A DNA stretch of 64,000 nt, from contig JAEUWP010000282.1 of the NCBI GenBank assembly GCA_018524725.1, forward strand, positions 59,713 through 123,712, in the 5' to 3' direction. The notes under the pieces were generated by a model. The model made no database searches, was not told where the DNA came from, and saw only the letters and a program-made list of their open reading frames with translations. The position numbers and the translations under genes are program-made. Shown here piece by piece: positions 1 to 13,069 of this stretch. The DNA is from Podaxis mareebaensis (Eukaryota; Basidiomycota; Agaricomycetes; Agaricales; Agaricaceae). Numbering within the stretch: the first letter of the stretch is position 1; every line of letters starts with the position of its first letter.

Positions 1-2199
1 TCAAGAATTTGTGAACGACAGACGTAACTTCATCGGTAGGCTTTAGTACTTGGCCCAAGACTTAGACTCACGTTTGTTTGGAATGGCCTAGCCTCCCAGT
101 AGCATTGTTCCGTGGTTGTTTCTTCTAACCTCCTTTCTGTGTCTTTACACCTTTCCCTTACCATTACCATGTGTGTTCTGATGTGTACAAGATGCGTTGC
201 AATGATTCTTAAGCGGCTAAGCCAGAGCACAGAGCACTCAAATTCACTATTGAACTACGGACTTCATTTCGGGAGCTGTTCCACATGTCAAACATTTCAA
301 AGTTCCGAACTAAAACCCATTTCCACCACCAGTTGGTAGTAAACTCATCGATCTGCAATTCTGAGTGCGTTGTTCTTGATCCAAGGCCAAAACGACCTTA
401 TGAAAGAAATCAAAGGATCTATTATTACCGTCTTATCGATGTTCCATTACAGTCTCCAGCTTCTCGCCAAAGTCTCCTACTCATCAACAGCTTCAGCCTT
501 CTTCTTTGCCAACACCTTCATCCGTCGGACATAACTAAATCACCAAACTGTCAATTTCCGGAAAAACTCTGCAAGAATCACAAGTTGAACCCACTCTTCA
601 TATTGGCACCTAAGAAAGAAGTCCATGTGTTAAGAAATTGCCTTTGTGGGTTTAATGAATATCGAATAGAAGACGTACCGCTCATACTCGTGGCGCTCGT
701 GCTCACATTCCCAAGGAAGGTAGTAGTTCTTTTTCCGACAAACATTCAGCGGGATCAGGAGCCTGATTTCGGCATTCCGAGTCGCAACAGAAGGAATCCC
801 GTATAGTCACGAGCAAGGTATGCAGACCAGACAGTCGCCCATTCGTCCGACGAAACGTCAAGAGGCCCGTAACAAAACGTCCAGTATCAATGTCCCATAA
901 CGTATCCCGAGGCAGTCCATTCAGAAGTCCACCGTACAATGTAATGTCCACATTCATAGCACAAGCACGCCCGAGTTCCATTCCAAGTCCCAAAATTCCA
1001 AACATAACATGAGTACCGCACATTTCCGGGTAGGGTGTTTACAACTCACGCAGAGCAACCATCGCGCCAGTGCAGCGGAACCCTGTTCGCCTTGAGTTCT
1101 GTTTGAGATGCTGTTGTGGGAGACGCCATTCAGTCGGAAAGGGGAATAAAGGTTTTGGGGACGGAGTCGTTGGTGCGGTGGTGCTCGTGGTTGTTGCAGA
1201 CAGCGACAGCTCGTTCCGAGTTGAGAGCACGTGATCGAGACCTTTGGAACCCAATACACGCAAATAGCTCAGCAATAACTGAACAGTTGATAAGGACATA
1301 GCAGACCCTTTGAACGCACATCGAACTTCGAGGACTCCAGCTTCCAGAGGCCTAAACATTGTCTTTCACGGGCCCCCATCTAGACGCACAGGCCTACACC
1401 GAATCACTCGGTAAAGATCATTTTCATACGGTGCGCACAATCTTAAGTATCCGTTGGTATAGGCTAGAGTTTGAGTTTTTGAGCTAAACCGCTGGGTGAT
1501 ACACCACGCTTCTCTGGCAGGTCTAGGGACTCACTTCAATATAACATTAGCAGAAGAGCCGCCGCCATAATCTATTCAAGCCCCTGCTCGTTTCTCCCCC
1601 TTTTCTAAATTGAGCCTTGCGGATGCACTGATCCTTTAACCGCCGGGAATCTCCCTTCGATTACTTCGCGCCACCGCCCCTCACTTATTCTGAACAATTC
1701 GAAGGTATGATTTGTTCATGTAAGAGCACGACTGTCCTCTTGTCGCTCGCAACTCATATTAATGGCCCGAAGTGTTTCACAAGGACATCTTTCCAAGCAA
1801 GATCCAAGTGCGGGACTATGACCGACTTGCGCTATATGTGGGACACGTAATAGATTCCTTCGCGAACGGGAACACGCGAGACCTTGACACATAAGTATAA
1901 ACTCGATACACAAAGCATCGATCTCAGGGAGCCATGGAACCCGTCCTTCCATTTTGTCCTGTTTATTTCTGGGACTCTTGACAGGCCTTCAGTATAGGAT
2001 TCGCGGGAAATGCAATACACTGTAGACGTTTCACTCATAACTTCACATTCTCTCTCGACAAGTACAGTCTGCCACCAAACTGTCGCCCAGTCTTGTTTGC
2101 ATCACTGTGCCACTTCGGAAGGAACTAGGTTCTTCAACCGTGCCTTTAGCTCCTCGGTGTCGAATTCAGCCTAGAGGAGTTCCATATCATCAGCATTGA
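1..2199. other. No convincing gene
   Basis: Several short open frames occur on both strands, but none shows a recognisable domain or a believable exon chain. The best is on the minus strand from an ATG at 1299 to about 1039. It is followed after a possible GTGAGT donor by another open stretch (about 985 to 703), but I found no acceptor AG that would join them. It could be a decayed gene or an unrecognised one. No repeats or RNA genes were seen here. Confidence 0.5.
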
Positions 2200-4880
2200 T
2201 TATGCAACTTCATAAGGGACATACCATTCTACTCGGCATTTGCGAAAATATTGTTCCCAAGTCCGCACCCTCACAATGTTCAGCGACCCGCCCCACTCGT
2301 CCAGGGACCTGACCAAGCCCTCTCCTTCGGAAGTTAAGCCCAGCTTGTGTAACGTGCTATAACATTCAAATACAAATGCGAATGTGAACTCCAAATCTAC
2401 AGAGACAAGATACTCACACAATTATTCTCAGCCCTTCCTGCGCGCAGAGCGCACAGTGCATTGTCCTTACAGTCCCCAGGTGCACACACCTCCACATCTA
2501 CGCCTCTTGATTTGAACTCTAAGAACTTCTGAAACAGGCTATCATCCTGTTCGAATGCCTCCGTGACTTTATGCCAAAATGCGGGTGTTAATGGAGTGTT
2601 GGCTGGCCAGCCACCAGGAATGGCGGATCCGTAGACTTCGCGAGCCGAATAATATTGTTTCCATTGAGCTGTGAAATGTGACTGAGCGCAAGACTAAGGT
2701 CGCTGATTTCAAGTGGTCTCCTTACGACTGGTCTGGAATAAAGGGTCCGCCAGGTCACCTCCAAGTTTAAACATCAACGGAGTGAATGAGGTATGAACAC
2801 TGCGAAAAGCGCACTGATGAATACTCTGGCATCCATGATTTCATAGGTATCTGGATCCACGTCGTATACCTTAAAGGCAGGGTTGCCACCTATCCAAGTC
2901 CAGCCCGTCAGCCTGTTTTCCTGTATAAAGACTTGTGGAGCTCACTCCGAGGGGTCAAGGATGGCGCGATCCACATTGTGCTCACTGCGTTCTCCGCAGT
3001 GCGGTTGTCGTAGTTGGAATAAGAGATAGCGAATTCATCCTGGTTGACCATCAGAGGAAGTCACTGTCGAAGTTTAGTGCTGACTCACGCGGTGTGTGTG
3101 TCCGTAAAACTGTCCTGCAATGGTGTTCTTGTATCGCTGGACAATCTGGTCAAAGTAGTTTGACTGGATCGACTGGTTAGAGGTGACCACAACCAAAGTA
3201 GCGGAATTCTGCACCTGATCGTGCAACGCATCGCTCGTACTCGGTGGCATATGTGCAATGATCCATGCCCTCTCGCCGGCGTCTTCTGCGGCTTGAAGCT
3301 GCTCAGCAACGAAAGCAAGAATTCCGTTGGGATCTCGTCTGAGCGGTGGATTTGTGAATCGAACATCATGATTCTAGTAGATGATACGGACTGGAGATCA
3401 TCGCTGTCGAAGAGCCAAAAACTAGGAAGAGTAAGATATCGACCTCGTTCTTCCAAAGGAGACATTTACTTGGCTTTGTACCAATAGATGGTATTAATGG
3501 AGATGATACTGCGGGAAAGTGAATGATCGTGCAGTCAAGGACAGAGGGAAGACAAAGGAAAGGAAGCGTACCGAAGCTTAGTGCCGGGAGCGAGGACAGA
3601 GTAGCTTCCAGACATGTGTTGTACGGAATTCGTCGCAGATGCGTCAAGCCATTTCTTAAAACCAAGGTAAGCTCTTGATAGCATACTTGCTAGTAAGTTC
3701 AGCGAGACACACCGACCAGCCAGCAGCTTGGGTATCGAACACCCATTGTGAAGACGCTCCTGAGGTAGTGTTTCGAGGGAAGCTGTTTACCGGAGCTGCA
3801 TCGCTAGATGTTGATAGATACGTCGTATGCCAGGTGGAGGGAGAAAAGTCGTGGAAGGTACTAACTGGTTTCCTGTACTCGAAGCCCTCGTCACTTGTTC
3901 TGCCAAATACGAAGAGTCTTCTTACCAATCGCGGGAAAGACTGGTGCATCCATGAGCACTTCCATTTCATGATTGAACTGGGTTAATTCATCGGTAACAC
4001 CGGTGCGATTTACCAGCCAAATATCGGCTAACGATGCAAATAGTCAGTGGTTCCGTCTTCACATCTTCATGGAATTCACCTTCGATTACATCACCCGTGA
4101 AGATCGAAAAAGAGTTCTCTCGAATGGAAGCGGCATGGAGCATGCTTTGTACCAAACCAGTCGAGGTATCGCAGTTGTGGCTTCCCAAAGCTCCAGCAGC
4201 CATCTTGATGGGCTGACCAACTTCATCTGCGTAATTCCTGCAACAGATTGGTTTGGTGCATTGTACCTCCGCACCAGGCTATAAGATTCCTCGCCGGTAA
4301 ACGAGGCTGTTACAACTCGCAAGTCAGCCGAGACTTACTGTATATTGTCTGTCGATGTGGGCATCGCTGAAATGAACGACTTGGAACGGCTGACGGCCTT
4401 GACTTGTCCATTGCTTTGGGTTCGCAGGAGCGACGGGGAGCGGGAACTTAAACTCATTAACGTCAGGAGGTTGGCATAAACCAAACACTGCTTCACATAG
4501 TTTGGTAGATGTTTGCTTAAAGGGAGAAATGGATCGCAGGTCATGCGCAAGGATAGGGCCTTGTTGAGAAATAAGGCCCTCGCAGACGTCATCATCTTCC
4601 ACCTGTAAAATGGAAGCGGGGATATGTCCCATTAGTTCTCGAATTTGATTGTACCGCAAACATTACCCACACCGAGAGTCTTGCAAACAGCAATAATAGT
4701 TGAGGAGAACGCGGAATCACCCAGCTCTGCGAGTCCCTTAATAGGGACCAAGAGTGCATGACATGAACCACAATCCACGGCGTGGGTTATGGCATCCACT
4801 ATGTCATCGACAAGGCTTGCACTTGTTCCCCCACAAAAAGGCAGTGTAAGGGCGAGGGATAAAAACCAGGAATTGCGCAT
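2200..4880 (-). pseudogene. Acid sphingomyelinase-like phosphodiesterase, degenerate copy
   Basis: This is a multi-exon homologue of the fungal acid sphingomyelinases, secreted or vacuolar metallophosphoesterases that cleave sphingomyelin-type lipids. The first exon encodes a signal peptide and a saposin-B-like segment with paired cysteines (VDCGSCHALLVP, then DDDVCEGL after the first intron). Later exons carry DAHIDRQY (metal motif I), FTGDVIE, a HMPP segment and YGHTH. The start at 4880 is preferred over an ATG at 4931 because a TATA-like element lies at 4943-4948. Around 3900 the GNHE metal-binding motif, intact in the paralogue at 22789, cannot be rebuilt: the exon end reads IGK and the usual GT donor is missing. 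I infer loss of activity. The C-terminal exon chain is readable down to a TAA at 2200. The copy lies in inverted orientation to its paralogue about 18 kb away. An unusual splice could still rescue the motif. Confidence 0.7.
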
Positions 4881-4942
4881 AATCACAGGGTACTTTGAGG
4901 ATCCGGTAGGGATCTGGGATAGCGACATCAATTAAAGGTCTG

Positions 4943-4948
4943 CTTATA
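4943..4948 (-). promoter_or_regulatory. TATA-like element of the minus-strand sphingomyelinase copy
   Basis: TATAAG on the minus strand, about 63 bp before the preferred ATG at 4880. The paralogue has TATAAAA about 65 bp before its ATG, so the spacing is conserved and supports both start choices. Confidence 0.4.
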
Positions 4949-4949
4949 A

Positions 4950-7900
4950 GGGACCATAGTTCTAAGTTTGGGCCCAGACAAGTGTGTGCGGGAGTTGCTT
5001 CGAGTTCGTGGGCCTGAATGGGATGCAGAAATTATGTATTTTCGTCTTGTGAGCAGCTTCAAAGGCATTCCGTGTGATTATAATTCATTGACCACATGGT
5101 GCGAGTACCCACTGTGGGAACGAGGGCTGCAACATTATTCACGAACGACCAACAATTCAAGCGACCGGCCACTAGGGAATGGTCAAGGCCAAGTGGTCCG
5201 CGCTCCGGGACGAACTCGTGAGTCAAGAGTATACTTTTCAAATACCGATCACGTATGAGATTGATGACGGGAATGTATTCCTGTATGCCTGAAATGCTGG
5301 CATGAAAGTTTAAGGAATGTAGTACCAAAAGAAGCAGCAAGAGGCTGGTGGGGAAGGAAGTGGACCACATTGTCCATCCACTGGATCGAAAGGACTGTCC
5401 AAGGAGCGAACCGTTGGGAAGTGATTGTATGGGAAATGGAGATAGGGGATGTAAGTGGATCAAAATATGGTGCGTCTCAAAAGAGCAGAAAGCATCCTAT
5501 GTTACAGTGGGTTGCAGACGTGACGTCGTGCGGGGTTTTCAGGGCAGGTCAAGAACGGCTCGCACCTCAGTCAACCACATACACTCCTGTCCAGAAACCT
5601 CCGTGGACAGTATACGAGCATATCCTCGCTCCGTTGCTGCCAGAAATGTATCTATATGCGCGACAGGTTAGGGCGAGAGCGAGACTTGAGGCTGGCAATC
5701 ACCTCAGCCAGTTCAATTTCAATTACGTGCGAGGCCCTCGGAAGAAGGTCAGGTTAACTACAGCCACCCTCAAACAGTAATGATAACATGTGAAATGCGA
5801 CACCCGCTTGACTGTAACCGTCTAGCAGAGCCAGGGACGTCATAATGTGGCAAAGCCGACGAACGAGCATTCTCGCCGACATGTTCTCTCGGAGATCACG
5901 CATGCTAGTGAACGTTGAAAAGCGAAGAGTTTATGAGGACTTCAAAGATCGGCAACATTTTGGTGTTTGGTGATTCGCCCATCCTCCTTGCATAGACTAT
6001 AACCAGTACATCCAGAGTTGCGGGAGCTTCCCCTCAGCATTCTAGGCAGATCAAGATCGTTTTGCTGTGAGCCGTTCTCAAAATATCGCTCCGGAATGGT
6101 TAGAGCCCACACTACTTAGTTGAAAGTTGAGTTTAGCCAACTTTCTGTGCCATGACGCTAGTGATGGAGACATAGGCAATCTGAACCTTCTGCAGAGAGC
6201 GACGTATCACCACTCTCTTTAGACCTATCCACTTTATTGGAAGTGGGCTGACGTCGCGCTTTCACGTTACTCGGTATGGTTTCTTTTTCTATTTGACAAG
6301 TGTAGCAAAAAGCTACGATCATCGCGACAAACGCTAACTTCGTCGCGTGAGACATCCCTACAGGCAGCTAGAGTTGTTAATATTACTTCAGAGTCTCATA
6401 TCTTGAAAGTTGCATGACGATTATAGACTTACTCCCTACGCGTTAGGCTCGACAACATTCGCTCAACTGATACACATGCCGAGGATTTTGGGGTCATAGC
6501 TATCTGCTTCAAGAACCCTCGCATTCATTTCTGAGCCACTTACGACTTACACAACCCGATTCATGATTTGCACGATGTTCCGTAAAATCCAATTCCCGTC
6601 GCACTCCACGCCTCCACGTTTCCACTGTCCCAGGATGCCGGGACCTCACTCCACTTGTCTAGTACTCCCGGGATCTACCAGGGGCAGCTCTTCGACGCGC
6701 AGTAGTTCTTCATTGGATTACCTACCCGCCAAGTGATTGAACAAGTTAACAACATCTAACAGGTCCTGCCTACGGAGCCTACATCCTAGGTACAAGCGAG
6801 CACAGAAGACGTGACAGCGACCGCCAAGAATCGACACTCGCATCCGCGCAGATCATCCAGATCACACACGCCTACCCTCGCACACCTCGGCTGTGAACCG
6901 CTCGGCACGCCACATGCGCCTTAACATCTACATACTCCATAACGGTACCAACAACGTCATGAATAGGCACCAGCAGGGCCTCCCCCGTTTCAACCGATCA
7001 CCTCTAACCACGGACTCCGTCATGCATTAGCGATGCATATCAATCAACTATCACCCATACGGTTCATCCATCCGGTTCCCGCTCCACATTGCCTAATGAG
7101 AACTCCTTGCTTTGCTTTCGTCTCCACCTCCTTCCACTCGTTTCCACCATACGAATTCCTGAATATCTAAATTTTCAATGTTCAGGTCTTTTAATATGGA
7201 CGGCGTTGGACCTGTTGTGGTTTTTCGTTCATATGTGATGTAATCGGTGTACTCTGAGAACCTCCTTTTGGTCAAAGAAGTCAGCTTGGTGAGTCTAGAA
7301 ATCCGATGCCACGATCGTGGTGGGGCCGGGGGTTTTCCGAGGGAGAATGCGAAAGCAAGAGATGGCTTGTTTTGGATTGCGCTGATCGCTTCAAAAGAGG
7401 GGGCTGAGACCCAAAAAGTAGGTTAAATACATAAAGGAAAACGTGGCCATGAAACCGAACCCAACCTGAATGAACGAAACTGATGATACAGTGAATCTAC
7501 TGTGGATATGTGCCGTAGAAACCCAAGCGACTAAGAATGAAAGACCGTCGATTGTAGTAACCGTAATGCGAACAAAGCCAGAGAGAGGGAGGAGATGATA
7601 ACCATCAGAGTCAGGAGTCAGCAAACAAACTAGCCAGTGCAATAGGAGAGAGAAAAGACATATAGATACTTTATACCGGACAGAAAGGTAGAAGGGGTAA
7701 AGAGACAATGAGAATGATGACGAGGTTGGCAGTCAGCAAGTCCAACCGCATAGCACATGGGAATAGAGAAGAGGGACCGACGAGATGGATACAGGGAAAA
7801 GAGGAAAAAGGACAGGACAAAGAGAGAAAAAAACAATAGCAGAAATACACGATTACACGTACATTCAGGGACCACACTCCGCCCTCCAGTTTTCCATCCA

Positions 7901-8086
7901 GGTGTTGCCAATACCAATGCCAAAAACGAAATGCCTATCTACACCTCTAAGCCCAAAATTAGATGGAGTTACCCTCCCCATATGCTTGAAAGCTCCTGAT
8001 GTTTCATGAATAAATCGTGAATAAACGGTGCCTCAGTAAGGCATATAGCGTCAACGAACTGGTATAAGCCACCAACCCACTCCTTT
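4950..8086. other. Gene-poor stretch with weak open frames
   Basis: No recognisable gene. A plus-strand open frame ends with a TAA at 5778-5780. Its last 60 or so codons (after 5590, reading PPWTVYEHILAP onwards) look protein-like, with a basic C-terminus, and could be the final exon of an unknown gene. A 65-residue minus-strand frame at 6158-6355 begins with a hydrophobic leader (MSHATKLAFVAMIVAF) and could be a small secreted protein. Neither has family support. The stretch at 6560-7080 is C-rich and without coding signal. The part from 7391 to 8086 probably includes the 3' untranslated region of the RNA-binding protein gene. Confidence 0.35.
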
Positions 8087-10947
8087 TCATTCACCTCGTT
8101 TTTGTTGCTCTTTCCCTTTCAATTGGGTGGTGAGAGGACCAAATGAGACTGGCCATCCCGGGATTGCGTTCGGGAACACCCTGGACGTTGCAGTTGTACT
8201 CATAGGCTCGTCATGTCCCGAGCTAGTCGCTCGCGTCGGAGGATCTGAGTCGGGTTTATATGCATTCAGAAAGAGAGGTTTGGGCCCACCCGACATTGAG
8301 TGCGTGCGCGAGATGGTCTTCCTCCCCTCGCCAAGGATTCCGACTCCCAGGCCACTTCCGGTCCCGCTACCATTTGCACTCCCAATACCGGACCCAGAAT
8401 CAGTGCTGTTCGAAACAGCAAGACTAACGCTGGATCCCACAGCTCCCGACCTTCTCCCATCCCAATTAGTCCGTTCATCACCACTCTCCTCGCTATTATA
8501 CCACGACGTCGCCTCCGAAAACGTACTCGCTTTCGTCCCTGTCGAATCCTGCGATGTGCTCCTCCCAATCGCATCGTCCGTCTCACGACTCCCATCGGTC
8601 GACGGTGTACCCTCACCCGCTTCCTTCCCTGCGCCTGCACCATCTACCTCACCCGAATCCTGTTCCTCCGCAGCAGATTCATTCTCCTCCTCCAAAATCT
8701 CATTTGCTAACCCACTCGGTCCAAGCCCCGCTGAATGCTGTGACCCAGTCGGGAGATACACAGGATCAAAGTACCCTGTCGGTTCAACTCGTCCTGGTCC
8801 GGGCGGCGCGTAGAAGAATGCGCTTCCACCAACATTCCCTGCGTTCACGTTCCCACTCTGCCGGGTAGCTCCTGGCGAATGAATATGCACAGGTGCACCC
8901 ACAGCGGGGTTGATGAATGGGTTCGGATGATGATTCCCTGGACGTCCCCAGAATGTCCCTGGGGACATCGCGACCGTTGGGGAGAATGACGACGTCCCGT
9001 ACATGGGCATGTGTGCAGCGGGGGTATGTACGGAGGCTGTAGGTGATGCGGGTGCAGGTGCGGGGTGGAAGATGAATGGAGGCATGGAGGGTGTTATTGG
9101 CGGGAGTCCGTGGGGCGTCATTGGAACGATTTGTTGATGGGGAGAGTAGGTGGACGGATGATGGAGAGGGGAACCCATACTAGGATGTTGAATTGGCGAG
9201 ATAGCAACAGGCATACCGGGGTGATGGAGGGGCGATAATGTATGGGGTGGGAGAGAGAATGAGAGGGTTGGAGGTGGGAGTGAGATAGGTCCTGGGTGGT
9301 GTGGGTGTTGGCCCTGCGAAGGGGTTGTCGTCGTGGCGGTCGTGGTGTTATTCACAGTATTCGACTTTTGGGGCTGCGCCTGGGATTGGGATAGTTCAAC
9401 TTGGGGAGTGGCATTGTTCCATGTATCATTAGGCGCAGCAGCATTCGCTGATCCGCTACTGTTGAATATTGCCGATTTGCTAGCTTGCGGCGGCGATATA
9501 AGACCGGGTCTGGTCGAGATGGATGTTGAAGCGAGCTTAGTCGAAATCGAGTCTACATCGCTCAGTGATCGCGCATCGTTGTCTTGGAGCGATCGCGGTG
9601 GCGACTGTAGGAGCTGCGCTTGTGGCTGTGATCCACCCGGTGGATGGGCGTCCTGGGAGTGCAGAGGTTGTGAGAACACCGGCACTTTTGTTTGGTATAA
9701 ATCATAAGGCGATGATGGTCCAGAAGGAGGCAAGAATTCTGAGTGGTATCCTAATGGAAGGGTAATATGGTTGGGCCGCGTCGTCATCGTCGTAGTGAAC
9801 GATGGTTGGCCCATTGATGCTGACGACATCGCTTGGTGGAACGTCGCATGGGTCGGAGAAGCAGAGGGCTGGGTTAGATGTGAATATCGGTCGAAATGGA
9901 CCTTCAACGCACGTCCATTGTACTCATACCTGACGGAAAGGGAACAAGGGAAGACGGTGGTAAGGAAGCTCTGCGAACAAGTGTCACGACGGCTTACCCA
10001 TTAAACATTTTAACCGCCCGCTCAGCATCCTGCTCTGTAGCGAACACGACCGTCCCGAACCCGCGAGAGCGACCATCTGGACCAAGAGCAACGTCGGCGC
10101 GAATGATGGTGCCTGCCTGCCTGAACAGATCTTTGAGATCTTGCCACTGACAGTGGAAAGGAAGCTAACGGGATGTGTAAATGAGGCGTTTTCGCGGACT
10201 CGGATTGTTAGAGTATACGCACATTGCCAACGAAAAGGTTGCGACACGCAGAAGATGGCGCCGTGTTAGATGCCTCGGATCCAAAGATAGAGTTATAGTC
10301 GAGGTCATCAGCTAAAGCACGAACGCTCCGAGATGGGCTTGTAATATGTGTAGCTGAGGCCAATGGAGAGCTGAGGGGAACGGAGGAAGGCGCGGAGAAG
10401 GATTGGGGAGGGGGAAGTGAGTTCGGGACCGGAGCTGAAAGGGGACTATCGAAGTCTGGCGGCAACCTGTCTGGGCGAACCTCAAGTATTCTGGTCTGCC
10501 ACGAGTAGCCGTGGAACATATCAATAGCACGGCCAGCGTCCTCCGCAGTGGCAAGCAGCACTGTTCCATAGCCGCGGGATCTATTGTCTGGTCCGAGTGA
10601 AACGTCTGCACGCAGGACAGTGCCTGCACGACGGAAGAGGTCCTTGAGGTCTTGCCAGCGTACACGGTAAGGAAGCTGGGGAGATTTGTGAGCGAAAGGA
10701 GGAGGAAGATAAAGAAATATCGCACATTGCCTACGAAGAGCTGCGTTCTTGTGTCCTTGAGAGGTCCGGAGCGGCCGTCTGGGGTCTGCCTAGCAGAAGT
10801 GGCCATTTGGATGACTGCCTCGATGTCATCGTTGGTGGGCTGGGCTGGAGGAGACGGGGACTGGGGAAGAGCAGAAGTCGGACGAGAAACGAGGGGCTGG
10901 TGGAAATTTCTCCTGTAAGAGGGAGAGCTATTGTGAGTGTGATGCAT
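8087..10947 (-). CDS. Two-RRM RNA-binding protein
   Basis: Four exons can be read: 10947-10726, 10675-10223, 10164-9998 and 9929-8087, giving 894 codons. The three introns are 50, 58 and 68 nt with GT-AG borders. RRM1 begins with QLFVGN at the end of exon 1 and continues with LPYRVRWQDLKDLF and RGYGTVLLAT. RRM2 has NLFVGN, LPFHCQWQDLKDLF, RGFGTVVFAT and ends with GRALKVHFDR. In both domains the first intron falls directly after FVGN, which suggests internal duplication. The long C-terminal half is rich in Pro, Ser, His and Gly and looks disordered. The family (yeast Gbp2/Hrb1-like RRM proteins) acts in mRNA processing or export; that role is inferred here. The start at 10947 is the first ATG in frame; a further 5' exon is possible. 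Confidence 0.88.
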
Positions 10948-12898
10948 GAAGACAACTCACTGTTCGCAGTGAATCCATATATAGGCACCAATTGTCGAGA
11001 TTAAAAATTCCGCTTAACCCAAGCCCTGATTCCACTGACCTCTCCTCGCGGTCTCCAGAGCTTGCAGTATGGGAAACACGACAGAACCAGCCCCGGGATG
11101 AGTTCAGTAAACGTAATCAACAGTACCCGGACGATAGTGATGAGGCCCACTTCACTCCAATGCAGCGAGGACAGCGAGCAGGTGAGGGCGGCGAGCACGG
11201 CCAAGAGCACGGGTCAAATCCCACCACACCGAGCAACAAATCGGGTAATTAAACGCCACACCGCCTTTTCTCTCACACAAGCCCCGCCATCCCGCCTCCC
11301 GACCCGCACCCTTCTTACGTCCATGCCCTGCTCTCCGCTGCCCAAATCTCTCCCCATCGCTTGCCTCCGCTGCTTCCGGCCACGTCCTCTTATGACGTCA
11401 TTCTTTCCGTGGGAACTTTCCGCCTTCTTCCAACTCTCCTCATCTGTAGAAGCATGTCCGGCCGGTACGGCATGCAAGGCTGTAGATGCGGCGAGTCTCA
11501 TGCGGGCCTCGGCGATGCGAGTTGAAGGGCCGGAGGTTCAGTCGGCCGCTCCACATCGACTTGCCAGCTGATCATCGCTTCAGGCCACATCGCCCTGGCT
11601 CCTTCCGTCTTCGGCCCACCTTCCCATCAGCTAGCGTCATTCACCCTTCTTCATTAACGCCCGCTCTCATTGGCCGCCACCCTCCAACGCTAATTAACCG
11701 CGAGTCTAGACCCTCGATGACGACACCACTCCCTGTTTAGAGTGATTCTTCTCTTCTTCCCCTCGCTTCGATCCCAGGTGTCCTGGTCTCCCTCACTCAA
11801 AACATTCGCCTTGAGGCCCTCGTGTCCCTTGTTCTTCTCACTCTTTTCAATTTCATAGCCAATCGCATTGTAAATCATTCTGCCTTTGTTCCCGGGTTAG
11901 CTGTCAATCAACACTCCCGATACTGAATACCTCGAGCAGATGCATTTATACAAGCCCATCCGTTCGGCTCGCTGTAGCGTGATATCTTCTGAGTAAGGCG
12001 TAGTATTCGGACCAATCACCGAGCCACCAACCAGGGAGCAAATCTCTTCCGGTTTCCTCATCGGCGTTCTCTATACCTCAGCATTAAAAGTAACTTTACA
12101 CGACCCCCCTTTTTCAATGATCCTCCAGATCATGCCCAACGGTGACCTCATGCACTTACTTACCTGACAATTAATAACACCACAAAGTCTTGGCTAGCAA
12201 GTATGGTACTGGGCATGCTTGGGCATGACGGTCTTTGGTCCCCTGCAAGGCTTTCTTGTACAGTAAATGGCAGGTATTCCCCAAACAAAATTTTCCCATG
12301 TGGTGGAGCAACAGGAACGTTCCTTGTGCAACCCTTCTCGGGATCCGACATTCATCCATTTATCCTCTCCTCACTTTGTTTTCTGCAATTTCCACTCGAG
12401 GTTCAAACTTTGGAACCCGCTCCTCTTTCCATCTTTCATACTGCACTTCTGTCATCATCAGGTGGACGAAACGAAGCCTAGGCCCTTCTGATGGTCCCAC
12501 TTCATCAAGGGGTTCTGCATTTGCCGGAAGTCAGAGCTTCGTTGGCAATCAGCGACCTGTGATCCAGAACGCATCGCTCGACGCACATCCTTCAGTAGCC
12601 AACGTCAACCCAACGCTCCCCGATGGCCTAGCCACGCTATTTATAGCACTATATCGCGTCTGTCCAAGAATAGGCCAACATCCAATGTCTACGACTGACA
12701 GATAAAAGGCACCAGCTCGTTCTCGACCTAGCCTTTCAACTACCGAGTCGTTCCAGACTGAAAAGTCTGTCCCCGCAAGGTTAAACAGCATAGCAAACAC
12801 TAACCAAACGGTCTAGAATACCCGATGTCTCACAAGCTGTGTACTACTGATCATAGATGTGACGAATTGGAGACCCAACTCCCCTAAACCTAGTGTGG
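10948..12898. other. Intergenic stretch, promoter region of the RRM gene
   Basis: About 2 kb of pyrimidine-rich sequence with only short overlapping frames that lack domain signal. It presumably contains the promoter of the minus-strand RRM gene and upstream sequence of the alcohol dehydrogenase. A perfect CRE palindrome lies at 11393-11400. Nothing else can be supported. Confidence 0.5.
11393..11400. promoter_or_regulatory. CRE-like palindrome TGACGTCA
   Basis: This is a perfect match to the ATF/CREB bZIP consensus, about 450 bp upstream of the RRM gene start. A single 8-mer can occur by chance, so function is only suggested. Confidence 0.25.
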
Positions 12899-12904
12899 TA
12901 TAAA
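12899..12904 (+). promoter_or_regulatory. TATA box of the alcohol dehydrogenase gene
   Basis: TATAAA about 170 bp before the ATG at 13070. It overlaps an upstream in-frame ATG at 12893, which argues that the upstream ATG is not the start of translation. Confidence 0.5.
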
Positions 12905-13069
12905 ACTCCACCACCCTCAACGGATATATGGCCAATATTCCTCCGCCTTTCACTCAGATCTCCAACCAGCTCTAGTCCTTGGGTTCTACCTCGACTACAG
13001 CGTCGCTTCATATCTGCGGGACTTGCAACTACATCCCTCCTCAAACAACAACTCGCCTTCGACCTCGCG

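Noticed and set aside
5059..5463. Minus-strand frame with a leucine-rich leader that looks like a signal peptide
   Set aside because: No further exon, family resemblance or start context supports it; the hydrophobic run can arise by chance.
8127..9707. Plus-strand open frames opposite the RRM gene (for example 8127-8813 and 9333-9707)
   Set aside because: They are antisense shadows of the long low-complexity exon; they show no domain and no exon structure.
12893..13069. N-terminal extension of the alcohol dehydrogenase from an upstream ATG, resembling a mitochondrial leader
   Set aside because: A TATAAA element overlaps the upstream ATG, so this stretch is more likely promoter and 5' untranslated sequence.
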